Below, one piece after another: positions 57,366 to 64,000 of a stretch of 64,000 bases of DNA. Source of the DNA: Gnomoniopsis sp. IMI 355080. Its lineage: Eukaryota > Ascomycota > Sordariomycetes > Diaporthales > Gnomoniaceae. Made by a program: the position numbers and the translations under genes. The DNA lies in contig JAPEVC010000018.1 of the NCBI GenBank assembly GCA_027946555.1, positions 62,001 to 126,000 of the forward strand, in the 5' to 3' direction. The notes under the pieces were generated by a model. The model was not told where the DNA came from and did not search any database. It saw nothing but the letters and a program-made list of their open reading frames with translations. How positions within the stretch are numbered: position 1 is the stretch's first letter; each line of letters starts with the position of its first letter.

Positions 57366-58287
57366 ATTGAGAAGCAAAGTGCGAGCGCGAAGTCAGGCAC
57401 GGGCAAGAACCCCCGCCCCGCTGGTCTCTTCACGGATAGCTTGAAGGGCAAGAAGAGCTCGAAAGCGGCGCGAAACCAACCAAAGTAACGTATGATTTAA
57501 TGTGGAGGGAAGGGGAGGGAAGTGATTAATACGGAATTAATGATATTATTCTCGGAAAGATGTTAAGACAAGGCGAGCAGGATGACTTGCGAGTAGGACA
57601 CGGCCGACGAGGTTGATGATACTCCGGTGCAACGGTGTGGGCATTATTGCACATAGTTCGAATACGTTTTGCTTCAGCAACTATTCGTCAATAAACATAC
57701 TATCCTCCAATCAGAAGCCTACGTGCGTCTCTTCTACTGCACGCTGGCGGTGGTGCGAACAGGATCATGCAAGGACGGGCTTCCGAACCCATTGAATGCG
57801 ACGCTGTGCATGTATGGAGATTATAGCATGATGCTGGCAGGTGATGGACCAACTCGTCCAAATAAGATTGTGTCCGAGATAGTCTTGGTCAGAGAAAAGC
57901 ACGGCTGCTTTCAACCTACACACTCTTCATAGCTGTCTGCTTTCAGATGTGCGATCATGACATTTGATGCAATTGAGGACTAGTCTATAAGAGCTCTGAT
58001 GGAGCGACTTGGTCTATGCCCTGGACTGGGTAGACGTAAATTGACCAAAACTCTCGGGCTTAATCTCTCCTGGCGGGCTGCCTAAGTTTCTGCCAAGGAC
58101 TGTTCTTGGCTGAGGACGTGTAGCTGCATATGTACTGTACAGTACAAATTGGAGAAAAAGGGCATTGACGCCAGATGGCCAGCTCAATACAGTCCTACAT
58201 AGGACTGCAGGACTTGGTTCATCATGTCACAGTTTTGCCTCATGCTCTGTCCTAATATATCATGGATGATACTTTTGCCTGGGCATT
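57366..58287. other. Convergent intergenic region
   Basis: It lies between the microprotein (+) and the dCMP deaminase (-). It holds their 3' UTRs and a few short frames without support. Confidence 0.5.
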
Positions 58288-59573
58288 TTATAAAGAAATT
58301 TCCATCTTCTCGAGGTGAATGAGACCATTGGCAGGCTGCATCAGACAAGTCAGCTTCAGTCCGGCATGCCTTGCCATCGGAACTACCATAATCATCCATA
58401 ATAGAATCAGGAAGACAACTTACAGGCACAAACTGTCTTAACCTGACCCCAGCCTCCCTAAACACGGCTGCCGTCTCCCCATCCATGCTGTATCCCTGGC
58501 TATACACCACTTCCCTCACACCCACCTGGGCAATTTTGATACTACACGTTAAACAGGGGCACGTATCACAATACAGTACTGCGCCCTCGCCCAACCTTTC
58601 CCGCCCGGCCTCGAGCAAAGCATTTTCCTCGGCATGAATGCACAAGCACGTCGCTAGCCCATGGCCTGACCCCAGCCCACTGTTGCAGCGCGCGCAGCCA
58701 CCCTCGTTGCAGTTGCGCAGTCCCCGCGGCGTGCCGTTGTAACCCGTGGAGATGACGCGGTTCGTCGCCGAGATCAGCACGCATCCGACACGCCGCTTCA
58801 TGCAGTTGGAGCGCTGCGCGGCCAGCGACGCGAGCGACATGAAGTAGTTATCCCAGCTGGGCCGCAGGCGTTCTGGATTGAGGAGTTGCAGCTTGCCGAG
58901 GTTGACATAGAGAGAGGCTAGTGAGTTGCCGGTGTTGAGCAGGCGGACCGGCGCGGTCGAAAGGTGCGTGGCTTGTCCGTGAACGGGGTGGTAGAGCTGT
59001 ATGTCAGACAGGGCGGCGAAGGCGGCGAGGTCGGTGGCCGGGTCTCCTTCGTTCGGTTCGAGGGTGAGGGAGGATAAAGACGTGGAGGGGTCGGCACCCT
59101 CGGCCCGGCGTTTTTGGTAGCGTTTCCAGCGAACGAGGAGCGGTGCGTCGACTGAGATGAGAAGGAAGAAGGGCCGGCGCGAGAAGGCGTCGAGGGTGGC
59201 CTTGGACACGATGTCTGTGGTCACCCAGCGATCCCGCCAGCGCTGGGTGACGTGCTCAAGGAGCGCATCTGTAGAGGCGAAGGAGAGAGCCCGGGTGGTA
59301 TTCTCCCGACGGTGGTGGGTGTTGGGCTCAGTGAGTTCCTCGGGCCCGGTAGGCGCCTGTGAGTTGGTGGTGGTGGTTGTTTGACCCTTTGGGTCTACGG
59401 AGACGTGCGTGAAGCTATGGTGCTCGACTAGGTATTGGGCCACAGTGCTCTTGCCAGAGCATATACCTGGAAGACCTGTCAGTTTCTAGTGTTGTGAGAT
59501 TCTGGTGGAGGAATGTAGGCCGATGAAAGTTTGATATCAAGGGAAACTCACTGCCGCAAATTCCTATGAACAT
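58288..59573 (-). CDS. dcd1: Deoxycytidylate (dCMP) deaminase with N-terminal P-loop segment
   Basis: Exons 59573-59552, 59466-58424 and 58335-58288 encode 370 residues. The N terminus MFIGICGSICSGKSTVAQYL is a P-loop of the nucleotide-kinase type found in fungal Dcd1 proteins. The deaminase domain occupies ~210-365: His285-Ala-Glu287 (CIHAEENALLEAG) and PCLTC with Cys312 and Cys315 bind the catalytic zinc. Upstream Cys/His residues (CNEGGCARCNSG...H) match the extra zinc site of this family. The enzyme turns dCMP into dUMP for thymidylate synthesis and is allosterically set by dCTP/dTTP in known members. I take the second of two acceptors (59467 rather than 59476) because it gives the canonical GSICSGKS. 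Removing an 88-nt last intron gives the natural-looking end NGLIHLEKMEISL. It is divergent from atg7. Confidence 0.92.
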
Positions 59574-60408
59574 CTTGCTTGAAGAAGACTCCTCTGGCCC
59601 TCACTATCGCCACAGCCTTGTTGTTGTACTTGTCCAAATTTGACTTGTTTCAAGTTGCCTGTCCCCAGTTCCAATGAAGTCAATCCGGGTTATGAATATT
59701 TGTCTTTATGCATCAACTTCAAAACTTCTCTCATGCAACGCGTTCTGGAGACGCGCTGGACGTGATGAGAGGGCTGCTGGAGCCCCTGCATCCGAAGTTC
59801 TGCCGATCACAGTGGTAGGGATGTGCCTGCAAACTGGTGCTGCAGACTACCGCCTGCAGGGGGAAGCTTCTACAACCGCAAGCCACCTGCACCATGAATG
59901 ATAGGCAGCATGAACCCCACGCCGTCATCCTTGTGACCTTTCCACCCACGACGACAACCCACATCAATCACATAACTCTATGGTACTTTGGCCTCCTGTG
60001 ATCAGATTGCCGGACTGGTGACTTGATCTGGAGATTGGTGACTCTTCTTCTTCATTTTCTTCTTCTTCTTCTTCTTCTCATTCCCCTATTCAGAAACTGT
60101 GAATAGTAGATTACTCGCAGCACATTGAATCTTCCAAGCACTGCTTCATTGCATCATCCTGCCCCTCCTTCACTCACAGCTGGTGGGTCTCACTACAGCC
60201 TCACCTTGCCCCGACAGCATCGCAACCCACAGTCCTTGGCGACAACTTCCCCTCTTCTTCCTCTGCCTGCCCAAGCAAGACTCCTATTCAGTATCATTCT
60301 TGTTCTCTTCGTCGCCCTTCCCTTCCACATAATCATAGGACCATCGTCGAGAACAGTCGTCTACATCCATCCATACCAGAGTCACAATACACTCACTTCC
60401 TGCCCAAC
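59574..60408. promoter_or_regulatory. Shared divergent promoter region, dcd1 / atg7
   Basis: 835 bp lie between the two starts. A (CTT)-rich stretch at 60042-60079 and further CT-rich sequence to 60330 on the atg7 side look like a fungal pyrimidine-rich transcription start zone and 5' leader. That leader contains an upstream open frame overlapping the atg7 start region (60125-60637, other frame). No specific factor site assigned. Confidence 0.5.
60042..60079. repeat. Interrupted (CTT)n microsatellite
   Basis: About eleven CTT/TTC triplets broken by a cattt interruption, in the probable atg7 promoter or leader. Confidence 0.9.
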
Positions 60409-62621
60409 ATGGAGTCCAAGAAGGATTCCAAGGCAGAGACCACAGAGCCTACTGAGCTCAAGTTTGCAGCCTTCTCATCTCAACTGGAGCTGCCATTCTA
60501 CACCTCCCTCTTCAAATTCAAGCTTGATCATGGAAAGCTGGACGACTCGGCCCGCTTCGTTCTGGGCATGTACGAGCCCAACCCGGCCGCAAAGTCTGAG
60601 GACAGCGCTCGAATGCAGATCCTCGGGAATGCGCTGACAAATAATTTGTACGTCCGTCCTAACAACGCCATCATCTGACATGCGCGCGCCTTCCCAACAT
60701 CTAACACAGAAGCAATAGGGTCGGTCTGAATCAGTGCCGTGCCGAGGGTACCATCAAGAACGTCAACACGATCGAGGACTTCAAGGCTACCGACAAGGCT
60801 GCTATGCTTCAGACTGCTGGCCGTCAGGTGTGGGATGCGATCAAAGACGGCACCATTTACTCGGTCCCATCCCTCCTCTCAAGTCTCACGATCCTGTCCT
60901 TCGCCGACCTAAAAAAGTACCGATTTACCTACTGGTTCGCCTTCCCTGCCCTGCATTCCGACCCACAATGGAAGCGCGTTGCCCCAATTGGCAAGTTGAA
61001 CGGGCCAGAGACCGAGGCTCTGGTTGAGTCTGTGGGCACATGGCGCTATAGTGTGGACAATCGCGAATACGGCTTCTTCCTGGTCAAGAAGGTCCGCAGC
61101 AAGGGCGACAAGCTCGGCGAGGGCAGCGCGGCCAAAGATGCCTTTGACGAATCTGAGGGAGAGGACCTCGGCTTCAAGTGGGCTGTCTCTTCTCTGGGCA
61201 AGTTCGAGGATGGCTGGTTCGACGACGTGGCCGCGGAGGACCGATTTGTCGCCTTCGTCGATCCATCCACTTACGAAGATCACCCCTCGTGGCCTCTCCG
61301 CAATTTGCTCGTCCTCATTCGCCAGCGTTTCCATTTGACCAGTGTTAACATCCTATGCTATCGGGATACTCAGGCCCGTCGACACGAGGCTCGAAGCATC
61401 ATTCTGCCACTCGCTATGGACAGTGTGCCGGAGATGGAGACGACCACGATGCCCAAGGTCACAGGCTGGGAGCGCAATGCAATAGGCAAGCTTCAGGCTC
61501 GCCAGGCCAACCTGGGCGAGTACATGGACCCAAGGAAGCTATCTGACCAGGCTGTTGATCTGAATCTGAAGCTTATGAAGTGGCGGATCTCCCCGAGTCT
61601 GGACCTGGATACTATCAAGAACACCTCATGTCTGCTACTAGGCGCCGGTACGCTGGGTAGCTACGTGTCACGAAATTTGATGGGCTGGGGTGTGCGCAAG
61701 ATTACTTTTGTCGACTACGGCTCAGTTTCCTTCTCGAACCCTGTTCGACAACCTCTGTTCGAGTTCGAAGACGCCCTCAACGGAGGTGCTCCCAAGGCGA
61801 CCAAGGCTGCCGAGACTTTAAAGAAAATCAACCCAGGCGTGGAGAGTGAAGGCCATGTCATCTCAGTGCCTATGCTTGGTCACCCGATCACTGATGAGGC
61901 CAAGACTAAGGCCGATTTCTCCAAGCTGAAGGAGCTGATTGAGTCTCATGATGCAATTTTCCTTCTGATGGACAGCCGTGAGTCACGCTGGCTACCTACT
62001 GTGATGGGCAAGGCTGCTGGAAAGATAGTCATGAACGCTGCGCTGGGATTTGATACCTACGTGGTGATGCGGCACGGCGCTACGCCCAAGGATGGTTCCG
62101 ACAAAACTTTGGGCTGTTACTTTTGCAACGACGTGGTTGCCGCTACCAATTCTCAGAAGGACCTTACTCTCGACCAGATGTGCACAGTCACCCGACCAGG
62201 TGGCGCGGCTATTGCCTCAGCCCTCCTCGTTGAATTGTTTGCGAGTATTCTGCAGCACCCGGACGGTCAGCATGCCCCCGCGCCCGTCGCCAAAGAAGAC
62301 TCCACCTACGAGCGCGATCCGCCCGATCATGCCCTGGGTCTTGTGGCCCACCAGATTCGCGGCTTTTTGGCAACGTTCCAGAATATGTTGATCCGAGGCG
62401 AATCATATCCTAGCTGCAGCGCTTGCTCCAAGCCCATCATCGATGCCTACAACAAGTCTGGTTACGACTTTGTCAAGAAGGCTCTGGATGAGAAGGACTA
62501 TGTCTTGGAGCTGTCTGGCCTTGCCGAGGTCCAGCGTCAAGCTGAGCTCATGATGGCGGGCGCCGATTTCGATGAAGAGGACGAAGAGGGCGAGGATGAT
62601 GGTGAGGCGGTATTGATCTGA
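60409..62621 (+). CDS. atg7: Atg7, E1-like ubiquitin-like-modifier activating enzyme of autophagy
   Basis: Exons 60409-60647 and 60719-62621 (71-nt intron) encode 713 residues. The N-terminal domain (FAAFSSQLELPFYTSLFKFK, NNLVGLNQCRAEGTIKNVNT) is specific to Atg7 and recruits the E2 enzymes. The adenylation domain has the nucleotide loop LGAGTLGSYVSRNLMGWGVR (glycines at 388-393). It also has the arginine-rich SNPVRQPLFEFEDA. The catalytic cysteine is Cys568 in LDQMCTVTRPGG. Zinc is bound by Cys546/Cys549 (GCYFCNDV) and Cys646/Cys649 (CSACSKP). The acidic end (DFDEEDEEGEDDGEAVLI) is typical. The enzyme activates Atg12 and Atg8 and hands them to Atg10 and Atg3. It is required for autophagosome formation in the cytosol. 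All active-site residues are present and the gene appears intact. Confidence 0.97.
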
Positions 62622-62772
62622 CCTCCTTGCCTCTGGACTTGACGCACGTTTGAATGAACATACTTCGGCTGCAGGAGCTAAGGCGCGAGGCGTGAAAGGC
62701 ATTTCGTATCATGAGGGGTCGAGGAATGGCAGGTGAGCAGGAATGGCGTTTTGACATGGGCGTTTTACTTTT

Positions 62773-62784
62773 GGGGGGGGGGGG
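62773..62784. repeat. Poly-G tract, 12 nt
   Basis: A G12 homopolymer downstream of atg7. It is a likely spot for length polymorphism or assembly error. Confidence 0.85.
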
Positions 62785-63129
62785 TTTATGGGTCTCTACC
62801 AGAGCTCAAGGGGATATGGCCAGGCAGGGGATCGGACATGAGGTCCGTTGGCTCGCTGGCTTTTGCTCCGAACAAACTTCATGGTTGAGAAGTGTTTAGA
62901 GAACCCCAGATCATTAGCAGGCTTCTTTTCCAGCAGCCTGGATAGGCGTTTTGAAAACAGACTGCAGGGCGGCGTCCATGCACACTTTATTTTCTGGTCT
63001 GAGTAAGGCGTTCAAGCAGAGAGAAGGAAGGCTTTCATATCATATGCAGTGGGAATCTGAATTCGTAGACTGGCCTATCAGTACAGAGAGGGTCTCTTAC
63101 TGAATCAAAATCAATTTCCAATACCTACC

Positions 63130-63147
63130 TACCTAGGTACCTAGGTA
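63130..63147. repeat. Overlapping pair of TACCTAGGTA palindromes
   Basis: It has the same two-copy overlap as at 47470, embedded in tacctacctacctaggta-type sequence about 500 bp upstream of the transporter start. Confidence 0.95.
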
Positions 63148-63645
63148 CCTACCCAGCCGACGCCCACCTGCATGTCCAGATTGATCACCCGCCATAGAAC
63201 GCTGTCACGGGCCGAGACGGCAGCGTGGATCACAGGCCTCGGGGACCTGCAGGTACAGGGTTCATGGCTCGACTGGAAGCCAAGATGCACACCTGGTTTC
63301 GTCTTTAGATCAGTGATCTTCGCCGAACGGTTTTACAATACATCACTACGGGATGAATCAATCTGGTGGTAGTCCTCCAAGGAAGCTCATCGTACGCTGG
63401 ACAATCCAAGGCTACATAGGCAGCGACTTGCTCGTTCGTTGTTCAGCTCACAAAAGGTGAATCGCCGACATCCGATCCCCCGCGCTGGCTGAGACAGGCT
63501 CAGCGTGTGAGTGAGACGGGCGACGCACGCGGTCACAAAAGAGGCACAACTATTTCTGCAGCATTTGAGCGCCGTTTCCCCACCTCCCAAACGTCCCAGT
63601 CTATCTTTCTTTTGGGCGACAGCATTTTTCTCGATTCGAGGGGCA

Positions 63646-64000
63646 TGGCTGGACGCATCACCGGCTGGCGCCTTGGTGGCCTTTCACGTCCACAGAGTGC
63701 CGCGGCTGGCCTGGGGCCCGACTACAGCAGCGTGGTCATCCCCCTCGAGCGGGCGCATCTTCACAGCCACTCTGCCCGGTGCGGGCGGACGGAGTATGAA
63801 GAAGTTCCAGGCGCAGACTTTGAAAACAACGAGGCGGCGGAAGAAGAGGATGATGATGATGATGATGATGGGGGTTTGAAGGATGGAGATGAGGGCAGGG
63901 CCATGCTGGAGATGAACCCGGCTGAGTATAGCATTCAGGGGTTGAGGAAGGAGGTGAGGAAGAGGGAAGGAGGCGGGAAGGAAAGGGGAGAGTATGAGAG
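63646..64000 (+). CDS. N-terminal cytosolic part of a probable major-facilitator transporter, cut by right edge
   Basis: From ATG 63646 (MAGRITGWRLGGLSRPQSAA) the frame stays open to the window end, 118 codons. It has a polar head (YSSVVIPLERAHLHSHSARC), an acidic run (EEEDDDDDDD, from a GAT repeat at 63848-63871) and then GRAMLEMNPAEYSIQGLRKE followed by a basic, Gly/Arg-rich stretch. The AEYSIQGLRKEV motif before the first membrane helix recalls a group of fungal SV2-like/sugar-type MFS carriers. In those it precedes a WTxYELK...AIQDIGMG block that would lie just beyond the edge. The transporter call is therefore from a short motif and is provisional. No membrane helix is inside the window. 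An upstream start is possible but no in-frame ATG looks better. Confidence 0.6.

Larger units (their letters stand above)
62622..63645. other. Intergenic region between atg7 and the transporter gene
   Basis: It contains a G12 run (62773-62784) and a doubled TACCTAGGTA palindrome (63130-63147). There is no gene. It should hold the promoter of the transporter. Confidence 0.5.

Noticed and set aside
60125..60637. 170-codon frame overlapping the start of atg7
   Set aside because: It lies in the CT-rich leader and runs out of frame over the atg7 coding exon. It may act as an upstream frame but not as a protein gene.

Overview
The window looks like nuclear DNA of a filamentous ascomycete (Pezizomycotina). 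The genes are split by short GT-AG introns, mostly 50-170 nt. Many intergenic stretches run to several kilobases. The families are typical of moulds: an AA9 lytic polysaccharide monooxygenase, an Egh16/Gas1-like secreted protein, a DUF1996 protein, fungal C2H2 proteins, P450s and Atg7. There is no operon structure, and I found no tRNA, rRNA, CRISPR array or intact transposon. The secreted enzymes suggest a plant-associated or plant-debris-degrading fungus. The species cannot be named from the sequence alone.

Layout. 0-1 kb: 5' part of a Gfo/Idh/MocA oxidoreductase (-), cut by the left edge. 1.7-2.6 kb: pyridoxamine-phosphate-oxidase-like flavoprotein (+). 2.8-4.6 kb: first cytochrome P450 (-). 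5.5-5.9 kb: small membrane protein with a PY motif (-). 6.7-7.5 kb: ureidoglycolate lyase (+). 8-9.5 kb: remains of a decayed multi-exon gene. 10.2-12.2 kb: C2H2 regulator (-). 15.5-17.2 kb: second P450 (+), convergent with an 881-residue C2H2 protein (17.5-20.3 kb, -). 23.7 kb: small Cys-rich protein (+). 24.4-24.9 kb: possible broken gene (-). 25.1-25.9 kb: Dap1-like cytochrome b5-fold protein (-), divergent from an Mgr3-like mitochondrial TPR protein (26.4-28.0 kb, +). 28-33 kb: no supportable gene. 33.4-34.6 kb: bZIP factor (+). 36.4-37.2 kb: Egh16-like secreted protein (-). 37-43 kb: gene-poor, with a degenerate 18-bp repeat array. 43.4-45.6 kb: kelch protein (+). 45.9-46.9 kb: complex I 24-kDa subunit (-). 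48.7-54.5 kb: three secreted-protein genes on the + strand (DUF1996, GH43, AA9). 57.2 kb: 63-residue membrane microprotein (+). 58.3-59.6 kb: dCMP deaminase (-), divergent from atg7 (60.4-62.6 kb, +). 63.6 kb to the right edge: N terminus of a probable major-facilitator transporter.

How the genes fit together. Most are unrelated housekeeping functions: purine catabolism, complex I, i-AAA protease adaptor, pyrimidine salvage and autophagy. The clearest functional grouping is the 48.7-54.5 kb run of secreted proteins, two of which are carbohydrate-active. The Egh16-like protein 11 kb away is also secreted and, like the AA9 enzyme, is predicted to begin with histidine after signal-peptide removal. 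No complete secondary-metabolite cluster is visible: the two P450s are 11 kb apart and have no synthase beside them.

No clearly new multi-gene system was found. The better leads are a palindrome (TACCTAGGTA) that recurs exactly nine times, always between genes; the 18-bp repeat array; several decayed coding patches; alternative splicing that would change the P-loop of the dCMP deaminase; and a P450 I-helix lacking the usual acidic residue. Exon borders were placed by eye from frame continuity, splice consensus and family fit. They need transcript support.
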